Positions 1 to 9,646 of a DNA stretch of 64,000 bases are shown one piece after another. Every line of letters begins with the position of its first letter. Position 1 is the first letter of the stretch. Below the pieces are notes generated by a model. The model was not told where the DNA came from. It searched no databases and saw only the letters and a program-made list of their open reading frames with translations. The stretch comes from DAOUAT01 sp964551735. Lineage in GTDB: Bacteria > Chloroflexota > Anaerolineae > CG2-30-64-16. Location of the stretch: positions 20,626 through 84,625 of the forward strand of contig CAZKEF010000025.1 in NCBI GenBank assembly GCA_964551735.1. The letters are read 5' to 3'. Made by a program: the position numbers and the translations under genes.

Positions 1-4
1 CGAC

Positions 5-2929
5 ATGGCGCGCCTGAAGCTCTCTCTCCTGGGGCCGTTCATGGCCACCCTGGATGGGGCGCCGCTAGCAGGGTTACGCTCCGGCAAGAGCCGAGCCCTG
101 CTGGCCTACCTGGCAGGCGAAGCCGGCCGCCCGCACCAGCGCACGGCGCTGGCCACACTGCTGTGGGGCGAGCATCCCAATGACGCTGCCCGGTTAAGCT
201 TGCGCGTGGCGCTTTCAAGCCTGCGCGAGGCTCTCGCTCCGCTAGACCCCGGCCAGGATCATCCAGCATTGCTGGAGATCACCCACCAATCTGTCCAGCT
301 TAACCTTGAACCGGAACGCTGCTGGGTGGATGCGGTCGAGTTCGACGCGCGCCTGACGGCTTGCGCTGCCCACCCTCACCACACCATCGCCCGCTGCCCA
401 TCCTGCATCCAAAACCTCGAAGAGGCGGTGGCGCTCTATCGCGGAGATTTCCTGGCGGATCTTGCGCCAACTGACTGCGTGGACTTTGAAGAGTGGCAAG
501 TTCTTTGCCAGGAGCGTTACCACCGCCAGGCCATTGAGGCGCTAGAGCAGATCACACAACACTACCTGGGGGTGGGCAACTACGCCGCAGCACAGCGCTA
601 TACCCGCCAACTGCTGGCGATGGAACCCTGGCACGAACGCGCTCACCGCCAACTGATGCAGGCGCTGGCGCTGGATGGCCAACGCGGCGCTGCCCTGGTG
701 CAATTCGATAACTGCCGGCGTGTTCTCGAACGGGAGCTAGGCGCCGAACCCGAAGCTGAGACAACGGCCTTGTGGGCCAGCATCCGTGACGGCACTTTTG
801 AAGGTCCCGTGGGCGTCGAGGTGCCTATGCCTCTAACCCCCTTCGTCGGGCGCACAACGGAGTTGGCGCACATCAGCGCGATGTTGGCCGATCCCGCCTG
901 CCGGCTGGTGATCCTGGTTGGCCCCGGCGGCATCGGCAAGACGCGCCTGGCGTTGGCCGCGGCCGCGCGACAGAAAGGCCTATTCCGGGATGAGATCTGC
1001 TTCGTTCAGACACCTGCTGCCAGCACGCCTGAAGGGCTTGATCTCGCGCTGGCCGAGGCCTTACACCTTACTGTGGGCGGCCTTGACTCGGCCCCAAAGG
1101 CTCGGCTTTTGGGCTATCTGCGCAGCAAAGAGCTTCTGCTGGTGCTCGATGATCTGCAGCCACAGCCGGCGCTCGCTGCGTGGATCGTTGACCTGCTCCA
1201 ACGCGCGCCAGGGGTCAGGATCCTCGCCACAGCACGGCAGCGACTCAATGTACGCGGGGAGTGTGTGTTGCACCTCGTGGGCCTGGAATTCCCGACAACT
1301 GCAGCCGATCCTTGCATCCATGAACCCGAAACGACGAGGTGCTGCGACGCCATCAGTCTGTTCGTGCAAAACGTGCAACGCCTGCAACCCGGTTTTACGT
1401 TGACGGACGCCGATCTGCTCCACATCATGCACATCTGCCAGATGGTGGAAGGGATGCCGTTGGCGATTGAGCTGGCAGCCTCCTGGATCCCGACCCTTTC
1501 ATGCGCTGAGATCGCCCAGGAAATTCCCCGTGACCTGGGATTCCTCGCCACGACCATGCAAGACATGCCCGAGCGACACCGCAGCCTGCGCGCGGTGTTC
1601 GCTCAATCATGGGAGCTGCTCTCGTCCTCTGAACAGGCGGCCCTGGGCCGGCTGAGCGTCCTCCAGCGCGGGTTCGACCGAGCCAGCGCCAATGCAGTTG
1701 CCGGCGCCGGCCTGCCACTCCTGGCGTCGCTGACCGATAAGGCGCTCTTGCGTCGCGACAGATGCCCACCTGGCCCGCTACGGGCCAGCTCCTCCGCCGC
1801 TGACCAAGGCAATGATGCCGGCGCCTGCTACAGCCTGCACGAGTTAGTGCGCCAGTACGCGGCCGAACGCCTGGCCGGGCAGCCGGGTGAGCCGGCAGCC
1901 ACGCAAGAGCGCCACAGCCGCCATTTCCTCGCCTTTCTGGCGAAACGACAAGCTGCTTTGATGGGCGCAGGCCAGCCGGAAGCGCTGGCCCAGATCGCGC
2001 AGCAGAGTGAAAACTGGCGCGCAGCCTGGTATTGGGCCGTCGAGCATGAATCCTGGCCAGAACTACAAAGCGCCCTGCCCAGTCTATTCCTGTTCTGTTA
2101 CATGCGCAGCTGGTTCTATGAAGGAGAAACCGCCATCAGGTTCCTGGGCGACACACTGGCCAATCGAGGTGACGCCAGCACAGAAGCTCTCTTCGGCCAG
2201 GCGCTGGCGGGCCAGGCCTGGTTTGCCTTTCTGATAGGTCAGGCCGAGCAGGCTCAAACATTGCTTAACCGCAGCCTGGCGCTGCTGCGCGCGGCCAATG
2301 CGCGCACGGCGCTTGCCTTCGCCCTCACCTACCGCGGCGCGATGGCTTTGCACCAGGGCGACATCCTGAGTGCACGCACAGCCTGCGCAGAGAGCCTGGC
2401 CATCTACGAGGCTGTGGAAGATCATTACGGGATCGCGGTAACCTGCAACATCCTGGGGCGGGCTGCGCATCAGATGGGCGACTACGATGAAGCGCAGCGG
2501 CAGTGCCAAAGGAATCTGGAGATCGCCCGCAGACTGGGCAACCAATGGAGCATGGCCTTCTCACTGGAACTGCTGGGGCGCATCGCCCTCGCCCGGGCCG
2601 ATGCGCTCACAGCCAACGAGATCCTTGCTGAATGCCTCGCCATCCGACGGGCGATGGACGATCGGCGCGGCGTGGGCCTGACCCTAAACCTGCTCGGCGA
2701 TGCTCATCTGGCGTGTGGCGCGCACACCGAAGCCGAATGCTGCTATCGCGAGGCGCTGGGCATCTTTCAAATCTTGGGGTACCAGTCGGGCAGCGAAAAC
2801 GCCCAGGCCGGGCTGGCCAGCGTGAGCCAGGCGAATCTCCAAGCGGCGCAATCAGAAAGAGAAGCTTCCGCCAGTTACTTCGCCATCGCGAGTGACCGGC
2901 AAAGGCCTGGAGGCCGGACCATCATCTGA
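5..2929 (+). CDS. BTAD/SARP-type transcriptional regulator with NB-ARC ATPase and TPR repeats
   Basis: A 974-residue regulator of the AfsR/SARP kind. Residues about 1-95 look like an OmpR-type winged helix (opening MARLKLSLLGPF, the usual start of BTAD regulators) and about 105-260 like the all-helical BTAD domain. A STAND-type ATPase follows, with a Walker A motif GPGGIGKT near residue 306 and a Walker B-like LLLVLDD near 378. The C-terminal 280 residues are TPR-like helical repeats (for example YDEAQRQCQRNLEIARRLG). Members of this family bind DNA directly and oligomerise in a nucleotide-dependent way; the signal sensed here is unknown. The next gene starts 30 bases downstream on the same strand and has a similar ATPase-TPR tail, so the pair is probably co-transcribed. 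The start lies at the very edge of the window, so its promoter is not visible. Confidence 0.9.
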   Translation: MARLKLSLLGPFMATLDGAPLAGLRSGKSRALLAYLAGEAGRPHQRTALATLLWGEHPNDAARLSLRVALSSLREALAPLDPGQDHPALLEITHQSVQLNLEPERCWVDAVEFDARLTACAAHPHHTIARCPSCIQNLEEAVALYRGDFLADLAPTDCVDFEEWQVLCQERYHRQAIEALEQITQHYLGVGNYAAAQRYTRQLLAMEPWHERAHRQLMQALALDGQRGAALVQFDNCRRVLERELGAEPEAETTALWASIRDGTFEGPVGVEVPMPLTPFVGRTTELAHISAMLADPACRLVILVGPGGIGKTRLALAAAARQKGLFRDEICFVQTPAASTPEGLDLALAEALHLTVGGLDSAPKARLLGYLRSKELLLVLDDLQPQPALAAWIVDLLQRAPGVRILATARQRLNVRGECVLHLVGLEFPTTAADPCIHEPETTRCCDAISLFVQNVQRLQPGFTLTDADLLHIMHICQMVEGMPLAIELAASWIPTLSCAEIAQEIPRDLGFLATTMQDMPERHRSLRAVFAQSWELLSSSEQAALGRLSVLQRGFDRASANAVAGAGLPLLASLTDKALLRRDRCPPGPLRASSSAADQGNDAGACYSLHELVRQYAAERLAGQPGEPAATQERHSRHFLAFLAKRQAALMGAGQPEALAQIAQQSENWRAAWYWAVEHESWPELQSALPSLFLFCYMRSWFYEGETAIRFLGDTLANRGDASTEALFGQALAGQAWFAFLIGQAEQAQTLLNRSLALLRAANARTALAFALTYRGAMALHQGDILSARTACAESLAIYEAVEDHYGIAVTCNILGRAAHQMGDYDEAQRQCQRNLEIARRLGNQWSMAFSLELLGRIALARADALTANEILAECLAIRRAMDDRRGVGLTLNLLGDAHLACGAHTEAECCYREALGIFQILGYQSGSENAQAGLASVSQANLQAAQSEREASASYFAIASDRQRPGGRTII

Positions 2930-2959
2930 ACATCCACGGAACAGACTGAGAGGCGTGTC

Positions 2960-5900
2960 ATGTTGCGCTCCCTGATCTCATCTTTCATCCTGGAAGCCTA
3001 CATCCTCGGGGAGTGCGAGGGGTGTTTCCCCGCGGCCAGCCTTTCGCTGGACCTCACAGGCTTCACCGCGCTCACCGAGACACTGGCCCAACACGGCCAG
3101 GCCGGTTCAGAGGCTTTGGCTGACGCGCTGAGCGCCTTGTTTGCGCCGCTGGTGCGCAGCATTCACGCCCAGGGCGGTTTCATCACCCAATTCGCAGGGG
3201 ATGGCTTCACAGCGTTGTTCCCGGAACAGGACGCACCCGGTCTCTCATCGTCGGAGGCACACACCGTTCATCGTGCGTTGGCCGCTGCGCAGGTCATTCA
3301 GCACCATCTGCAGGCCCATCCCACCTGCATTACCCCCTTCGGCGCATTCCCGCTGATCGCGCGCATCGGCGTGGCGCGGGGCGAAGTTATCTGGGGAATT
3401 CTTCGGGCCGGTGACGGCGTGCCACATGCCTGGTACTTCAGCGGCCCCGCCATAACCGAGTGCATCTGCGTCCAGCAGGGGGCAGCCCAGGGTGAGGTCG
3501 GTGTCAGTGAGGCGGTGGCGGCTCACGAGCCTGGCCCGGTGAAAGACCGGCCGGCGCCAGGGGAGACCATCGTGGCCGGGCCGGCTGCGTCTGCCGACCC
3601 AGGGACGTTAGCGGAGGCGGCCGCGGCCTTCCTGCCCGCCACCCTGGGCCAACTGGTCGGTCGGGGAGAGTTTCGCAACGCAGTCGCTGTCTTCCTGACC
3701 GGCCAGGACATCCGCGACCGACAGGCACTGGCTGCGTTCATGGCGATCCTCTTTGAGCAGCAGCGGCGGCATGGCGGCTTCCTCAGCGGCATTCATTGGG
3801 AGGGCGACCGCTGCACGGCCGTGCTCTTTTGGGGTGCGCCGGCAACCCACGAGGGCGATGTCGCGCAGGCGCTCAACTTCGTCCTGGACACGCAGGCGCA
3901 GGCCAAACATCCCATCCGGGCCGGCATGACCTACCGGATCACGTACGCGGGCCTGGTGGGCGCTGCCGAGCGCGCCGATTACGGCTGCTACGGGCCCGGC
4001 ACCAACCTGGCGGCGCGGATGGCGGAAGCTGCTCCCTGGGGTGAGCTCTGGCTGGATGAAGCCATCGCCCGCCGCGCGCGGGCTCACTTCACGGTCGAAC
4101 CGTTGCGCGCGCGGGACTTCAAAGGCTTTGCGACCCCGCAAAAGGTTTATGCACTGTACGGCCAGGGGGCCATGTCGGCGTCGGCGCGCTTCACCGGCGC
4201 CTTCATCGGCCGGCAGCACGAGCTGGCGCAATTGACGAGCGCCGTGGCGCCTCTCCGCGCCGGCCGACCGGCGGGCATCATCGCCATCTCCGGCGAGGCC
4301 GGCGTGGGCAAAAGCCGCCTGCTGGCAGAGCTGCGACAGGCGCTGCGTGCCGCAGGACCCGGCGCGGAGCCGCTGACCGGCGCACAACCGGCCGCAACCT
4401 GGTTCCACTGCCCGGCCGATGAGATCCGCCGCTCCTCACTGGGCCCGTTCCGGCGGCTGCTACGCGCCTGGTTCGAGCAAACTGCGGCAACCGATGCGGA
4501 AAACGCGCGCCGCTTCATTGACAAGATGGGATCGCTCATCGCTGCCACGAGCGATCCCGGCCTGCAAGCTGACCTGGAACGCGGCCTGGCGTTCCTGGCG
4601 GCCCTGGCCGACCTGTCGTGGCCTGACCCACGCTACGCTGGGATCGAGCCCAAGGCGCGCTTCGACAACACCCGCCTGGCCCTGCAAGCGTTCCTGTTGG
4701 CCGAGAGCCGCATCCGGCCGCTCATCCTGGCCGTCGAAGATGCCCACTGGCTCGATGCTGACTCCGAGGAGCTTCTGCGCACGCTGTCGTTCAACCTGGG
4801 CGACGCACCGCTGACCATCGTGCTGGTGAGCCGCGAGCCGGCGGCGCTTGACCACTACAACGCGGCGCTGCCGCGCCACGAGCTGCACCTGGCGCGGTTG
4901 ACCGAGGCTGAATTGGCTGCGTTGGCCCAGGCACGCCTAGGGGCGCCGGCGCCCCCCGACCTGCTGGCCTTGCTCCAGACGCGCACTGAGGGCAATCCCT
5001 TCTTCGCCGAGCAGTTGCTGCGCCATATGCAGGAGCAAGGGCTGATCGGCGCAGGCTCCGGCGGTGTGCTGGCGGTGGCCGGCGCGCCATCTTTGCCAGC
5101 CGACGTGCGAGGGGTGCTGATCGCCCGCGTCGATCGGCTGGCCCCGTCGGTGCGGGATGTGGTGCAGCGCGCCGCCGTTCTGGGCCGCGAATTCGAAACG
5201 GCCGTGTTGGCGGAGTTTGCGCCGGTCAGCCCCGCATTCGACACGCAGCTCGCGGCCGCCGCGGGTGCGGGGATCTGGGCGCCGCTGGACGTCATCCGTT
5301 ATCAGTTTCAGCACGCGCTCCTGCGCGATGCGGTGTATGACATGCAATTGCACGCCCGGCTCCGCCAGCTTCACGGCATGGCCGCCGAGGCGCTGGTGCG
5401 CGTCCACGCTGCCAACCTGGCGCCCTACTACGGCGACCTGGCGTATCACTACGGGCAGGCCAGCGACACGCCCCACGAACGGCGTTATGCGCGGCTGGCC
5501 GGCGAACGCGCCGCGGCCCAGTACGCCAACGCCGAGGCGGTGGCGTATCTGAGCCGGGCGCTGGCGCTCACGCCGGAAGACGCGACCGCCGAGCGCTACG
5601 CGCTGCTCTCAGCCCGCCTGTTCGTTTATGACCTGCAAGGAGCGCGTGCCGCGCAACGGGAAGATCTGGACGCGCTGGCCGCGTTGGCAGACCACCTGAA
5701 CGACGCCGCGAAGCGGGCCGAGGTGGCCATGTGGAAAGCGCGTTATGCATATCTGACCGGCGATTACAAGGTGGCCGTCGCTGACGCACAACGAAGCCTG
5801 ACCTTGGCCCCTGCCGGCTCTGCCACTGCGGCCCGTGCATACCTGGTCTGGGGCAAGGCGGCAAGTTGGTTGAACGATTACCCGGCCGCACGAACCCAAT

Positions 5901-6994
5901 TGAACGAAGCTCTGATCCGCAGTCAGACCCTCGGTCTGACCCAAGTTGAGACCGATAGCTGGCTCAACCTGGGCATCGTCTCCTACAGCCAGACCGATTT
6001 CCCGCGCGCCCGCGCTGAGATCGCTGAGGCCCTGCGCCTGGCCCAAGCCTGCGGGGATCGGCGGCTTGAGGGTATGGCGCTGGGAACGCTGGGCAGCATC
6101 GCCTTCGATCAGGGCGACTACCACGAGGCATGGCCATGGTATGAACAGGCGCTGCGGCTCAACAGGCAGGTTGGCGATCGGCTGAACCAGGGGACAAGCC
6201 TGGGCAACCTGTGCAATATCACCTTGTACCAGGGCCATTACGACGCGGCGCGCGCTTACGCTGAAGAGGCGCTTGCGATCTTCCTCGAAGTGGGGGCCTT
6301 GTACGGCGCAACGGTCGCGTATCATGTGCTCGGGCAGATCGCGCGCAACCAGGGGGACGATGCCAGCGCGGCCGCACATTACGAGCAAGCGCTGCGATTG
6401 GCGCGCGAGACAGAAGACACATACGAGGAAAGCGAGGTACTGGCATCATTAGGGTTGCTGCATCACCAGACCGGCGATCACTGCAGCGCCGAGCGTTTCT
6501 GTCGCGCGGCGTTGGCCGCGGTCGAGGCGTTGGGCGAGCAGCACGTTCGCACCTATGCCCTCACCAACCTGGGGCATACGCTCGCTGCCCTGGGCGACCT
6601 GGCCGGCGCGGCCACGGCCCACCGGGACGCGCTCGCCATCCGCCGCGCGGCCGGTGAGAAGACGCGCGCGCTGGAGAACCTGGCCGGCCTGGCCGAGATC
6701 GCCCTGACCGCGGGTGACCTGGCCCAGGCTCAGCAGCACGTCGAGGAGATCCTGGCGCACCTGGCAACAGGGTCCGTGGACGGCGCCGAGGAGCCGCTGC
6801 GCATCTACCTGGCGTGCTACCGGGTCTTGCAGGCCAGCAGCGACCCGCGCGCCGCGGACATCCTGGCAACCGCGCAGCGTTTGCTGGCGGAGCGCGCCGG
6901 CCGGATCGGCGATCCGGCCTTGCGGCGGTCATACCTGGAGAAGGCGCCGGTGCATCGGGCGCTGGCGTCGGCCGGTGCCCCTGGTCTACCCTGA
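2960..6994 (+). CDS. Adenylate/guanylate cyclase-domain protein with AAA ATPase and TPR repeats
   Basis: A 1344-residue multidomain signalling protein. Residues about 20-175 form a class III cyclase homology domain that keeps both metal-binding aspartates (SLDLTGFTALTE and QFAGDGFTALF). Residues about 220-400 form a second cyclase-like domain in which the first metal aspartate appears lost (VFLTGQDIRD), so it is probably a regulatory partner. An ATPase of the predicted-ATPase/STAND type follows, with Walker A ISGEAGVGKSRLL near residue 443 and an LILAVEDAHWLD Walker B near 590. The C-terminal half is a long run of TPRs with repeated DYHEAWPWYEQAL-like units. Whether it makes cAMP is not provable from sequence. 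Architecture and adjacency to the SARP-type regulator at 5-2929 suggest a shared sensory system. Confidence 0.88.
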   Translation: MLRSLISSFILEAYILGECEGCFPAASLSLDLTGFTALTETLAQHGQAGSEALADALSALFAPLVRSIHAQGGFITQFAGDGFTALFPEQDAPGLSSSEAHTVHRALAAAQVIQHHLQAHPTCITPFGAFPLIARIGVARGEVIWGILRAGDGVPHAWYFSGPAITECICVQQGAAQGEVGVSEAVAAHEPGPVKDRPAPGETIVAGPAASADPGTLAEAAAAFLPATLGQLVGRGEFRNAVAVFLTGQDIRDRQALAAFMAILFEQQRRHGGFLSGIHWEGDRCTAVLFWGAPATHEGDVAQALNFVLDTQAQAKHPIRAGMTYRITYAGLVGAAERADYGCYGPGTNLAARMAEAAPWGELWLDEAIARRARAHFTVEPLRARDFKGFATPQKVYALYGQGAMSASARFTGAFIGRQHELAQLTSAVAPLRAGRPAGIIAISGEAGVGKSRLLAELRQALRAAGPGAEPLTGAQPAATWFHCPADEIRRSSLGPFRRLLRAWFEQTAATDAENARRFIDKMGSLIAATSDPGLQADLERGLAFLAALADLSWPDPRYAGIEPKARFDNTRLALQAFLLAESRIRPLILAVEDAHWLDADSEELLRTLSFNLGDAPLTIVLVSREPAALDHYNAALPRHELHLARLTEAELAALAQARLGAPAPPDLLALLQTRTEGNPFFAEQLLRHMQEQGLIGAGSGGVLAVAGAPSLPADVRGVLIARVDRLAPSVRDVVQRAAVLGREFETAVLAEFAPVSPAFDTQLAAAAGAGIWAPLDVIRYQFQHALLRDAVYDMQLHARLRQLHGMAAEALVRVHAANLAPYYGDLAYHYGQASDTPHERRYARLAGERAAAQYANAEAVAYLSRALALTPEDATAERYALLSARLFVYDLQGARAAQREDLDALAALADHLNDAAKRAEVAMWKARYAYLTGDYKVAVADAQRSLTLAPAGSATAARAYLVWGKAASWLNDYPAARTQLNEALIRSQTLGLTQVETDSWLNLGIVSYSQTDFPRARAEIAEALRLAQACGDRRLEGMALGTLGSIAFDQGDYHEAWPWYEQALRLNRQVGDRLNQGTSLGNLCNITLYQGHYDAARAYAEEALAIFLEVGALYGATVAYHVLGQIARNQGDDASAAAHYEQALRLARETEDTYEESEVLASLGLLHHQTGDHCSAERFCRAALAAVEALGEQHVRTYALTNLGHTLAALGDLAGAATAHRDALAIRRAAGEKTRALENLAGLAEIALTAGDLAQAQQHVEEILAHLATGSVDGAEEPLRIYLACYRVLQASSDPRAADILATAQRLLAERAGRIGDPALRRSYLEKAPVHRALASAGAPGLP

Positions 6995-7060
6995 TCATCC
7001 GCCGCAGTCACAGGGCTGCTGCCCGAGGTATCACCGCTTCACCGCCCAGGCTGTCAGCCG

Positions 7061-8467
7061 TCAACGCACCACGTACGGAAGATAGGTCCGATGCACTTGA
7101 ATGGTGCCGGTCACCAGTGTGATCAAGATGTCCGTTTCCGTGGAATCGCTGTCGTAGTTGGTGGTCGGATCAATCACGAAGTAGAGAAAATCGCCCGGGC
7201 TGACGGAAACGCTCGTCAGGTTTCTGGCTCCGACACCATCACCGAAATTCTGCGCGCCACCTTGCGGCAGAAAGCCCGACACCAGGTTGGTCGTGTTCTT
7301 GTCGATGTACCAGTCGATGCCGTTGCCCCAGCGGGTGTCTATGTCACGGACGTAACCCTCCACCGCAACGCTACCAGCGACGGGACTCCGCCAACCGACC
7401 ACGGCAAGCTGTTGGGGTCCGGGATGGATTCGGATGACGCCCGGCGACCAGCAGAAGGTGCCCGGCGGATTCGGACATTGCGTGACACCACTGGTATTCA
7501 GTCCTACTGAGGGCGTATAGGAGGAGAGAGAAGGGTGAGTTCCGAGCCACTCCTGCATACCCTCCCCTCCGATCTGATTTGCCACGAAGCGCTGGAGCAG
7601 CGCATAAGTCCGAGGGTCCCGAACGCGGCTTGTGCTTTCAATGAAGTGCCAGACACCCGGGTTTCCGTAGGTATCACGGTTGGGATTCTCCTGGTTGGGG
7701 GAGGTTCGGAAATCGGCCGCGAGGTTCCAGGTGGCCTGGGGCACCGGGTCCGTATTGACATCGATCGTGAGTTCCAGGACGGTGGAATCGCAGTAGTAAG
7801 TGTCCTTGGGGTGGACCGTGACGTAGATGAAGTCGCCCTGCTTGACCTGGATGTCCGCCAACCGGTAGTTGCCAATGGCGGTCCGAAACTGCTGGCTGCC
7901 CCCATTCGCGTAGGATCCAGCAGCCAGATTGCTCGCGCCCTTATCGATAGCCCACGAAATGCCATCTCCGCAAGCAGCATCCGCGTCCCATACGGAACCG
8001 GTCAGCGACACCCTGCCATCCACGGAACTTCGCCACCCCACGACAGCCAGTTGGCTGGGGGCGGGGTGAACCAGGATGGCGTGCGGCGGCCAGTTCAGCG
8101 CACCGGGCGGCTGCGCTGTGCCGGTGGCATTCAGGCCGATCAGCGGTGTGGAGGAAGCAGTATCGCCCGTCCACCCCTGAAGACCGTCTACGCCGCTCAG
8201 GTTCGGCGTGAAGTGCGGCAGCGCCGAGTAGCCTTGTGCATTCCGGTCGAGGCCCGCGCTCTGCATGAAATACCAAACGGCCGGGTTGCCGCACGCATCG
8301 GGGTTGGGGTTCTCCTGGTTTGGATACACGCGGAAGTCGGACGCCAGGTTCCAGGCCGTGCAGGATGCAATGCTCGCGGCGCGGCCCGGACCGACGCCCA
8401 GTGCGAACAACCCCAGGAACAGGCCAATACCGCATAAGCACACAATCACCAAAGTCCGCTTGTTCAT
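7061..8467 (-). CDS. Secreted protein with two tandem repeats, function unknown
   Basis: The chosen start (ATG at 8467, MNKRTLVIVCLCGIGLF) gives 468 residues with an N-terminal signal peptide; an upstream in-frame extension overlaps the Hsp70-like remnant and is not credible. The mature part is two copies of a roughly 200-residue unit. Each copy opens with a WNLA-DFR segment, an NQENPN motif and a GNP-VW-F segment, and later has an LAVVGWRS beta-strand, a GISWAIDKG / GIDWYIDKN segment and a GDFIYVTVHP / GDFLYFVIDP segment. It is probably a two-domain beta-sandwich of the extracellular type. The tail ends YLPYVVR; similar YLP-containing C-termini are common on secreted Chloroflexota proteins (recalled, not checked). 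I do not recognise the domain family. It is convergent with the regulator ending at 6994. Confidence 0.82.
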   Translation of the reverse strand: MNKRTLVIVCLCGIGLFLGLFALGVGPGRAASIASCTAWNLASDFRVYPNQENPNPDACGNPAVWYFMQSAGLDRNAQGYSALPHFTPNLSGVDGLQGWTGDTASSTPLIGLNATGTAQPPGALNWPPHAILVHPAPSQLAVVGWRSSVDGRVSLTGSVWDADAACGDGISWAIDKGASNLAAGSYANGGSQQFRTAIGNYRLADIQVKQGDFIYVTVHPKDTYYCDSTVLELTIDVNTDPVPQATWNLAADFRTSPNQENPNRDTYGNPGVWHFIESTSRVRDPRTYALLQRFVANQIGGEGMQEWLGTHPSLSSYTPSVGLNTSGVTQCPNPPGTFCWSPGVIRIHPGPQQLAVVGWRSPVAGSVAVEGYVRDIDTRWGNGIDWYIDKNTTNLVSGFLPQGGAQNFGDGVGARNLTSVSVSPGDFLYFVIDPTTNYDSDSTETDILITLVTGTIQVHRTYLPYVVR

Positions 8468-8550
8468 ACGACGCCTTTCGATAGTAGGAGATGGCAGTCC
8501 GGCGGGCACGACGCTTCGCCACGCCGCTCCCCCGCCTGGCGGTCGCCCTG

Positions 8551-8700
<150 letters not shown>

Positions 8701-8716
8701 GGCTGTTTGCATTCCC

Positions 8717-8938
8717 CTAGAAACGACAGTTGACGCCCCTCCCCGTTGCTGCTCCCGCCAGCACCAGGCCGTGCCCTCTGATCTCCGGACTTCCCACCCC
8801 ACCGGTGAAACGGCAATTCATCAGGTCTACCCTACCACCTTCGCCCAACATCACTGTGGCTGGCGCAGAGCCGAAGGGATGAAAGGTGATCTCCTCGGCC
8901 TGCAGACTACCACCCTGCACCCCCGCGATAGTCTGCGG
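8717..8938 (-). pseudogene. Right-handed beta-helix-like fragment
   Basis: The minus strand encodes short repeated strands such as GRVDLMNCRFTGGVGSP followed by GHGLVLAGAATGRGVNCRF, the cadence of parallel beta-helix repeats (strand, turn, NCRF). The frame closes with TAG immediately before the Hsp70-like fragment and has no convincing start, so it is taken as the remnant of a longer gene. Whether both fragments came from one ancestral protein cannot be told: the frames differ by one base. Confidence 0.4.
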
Positions 8939-9646
8939 TGTGCCGTAACCCACCACAGTTGTCGAATCCCGGCTGGCACCCACTTGCCCCATGTATGGAC
9001 CTCGGCCCCGTTTTCTCGCTGACTGCACCTTCGACGGAAGCGCGCTTGACAGCAGCTTGTAGGCGAGTCATACTGCCATACATCAAACTGGTGTTCGTCT
9101 CTCGTTTCCACCTGAGAACATCTCGCGCATGACCTCACTTGAACACAAGACCCCGCCTCTTTGTACTTCCCTGCGCTCCACGCGTGTTCTACGCGGCTGC
9201 CTTTCTCAGAGCAACGGCGGCATATGGCCGATTGTGTGCATGTGCCCGATGACGCGTACTGCCATGTATTCTAATCGTGAAACCCCAACAAGCACTGCGC
9301 CTTACCAAACCACGAAGCCATTTGAGATACCTCCTTAAGCAGTTGCCTTTTGGGTTCGGACGGTTATCACTATCTGGTCCGCGTTCGCATTTCACTGACC
9401 GTGGCAAGTCTACCCACCTACCGTTAAAGAAACGTTACGCGACCGGCAACCACCCCGCTCCTCGCGGCTTTGCCCGGACCTCTCCCTGCGACACACCTCT
9501 GTCAGGTTTGATACCGGAATTGGATTTGTGGATTCACTTTCCGTGCGCTGAGCGCAGAAAGGCTGGCGCCGATTGCTAAACCGGCGCCAATGGGACGAGG
9601 AGATCTTCTCTACAACCAGTGAGAGAAGGGCGTCTGCGAAGAAGCG
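8939..9646. other. Gene-free stretch of about 700 bases
   Basis: No reading frame here has a credible start, composition or motif. Base composition is less GC-rich than the flanks. The only structure noted is a perfect 8-bp inverted repeat, TGGCGCCG / CGGCGCCA, at 9564-9571 and 9582-9589. It lies 58 bases past the stop of the lipoprotein gene that ends at 9647 on the minus strand. It has no T-run, so it is at best a weak terminator. The stretch may be decayed coding sequence continuous with the Hsp70/beta-helix remnants. Confidence 0.5.

Noticed and set aside
9564..9589. Hairpin after the lipoprotein gene as a terminator
   Set aside because: The stem is perfect but only 8 bp and no T-run follows on the minus strand, so it is not listed as a terminator.
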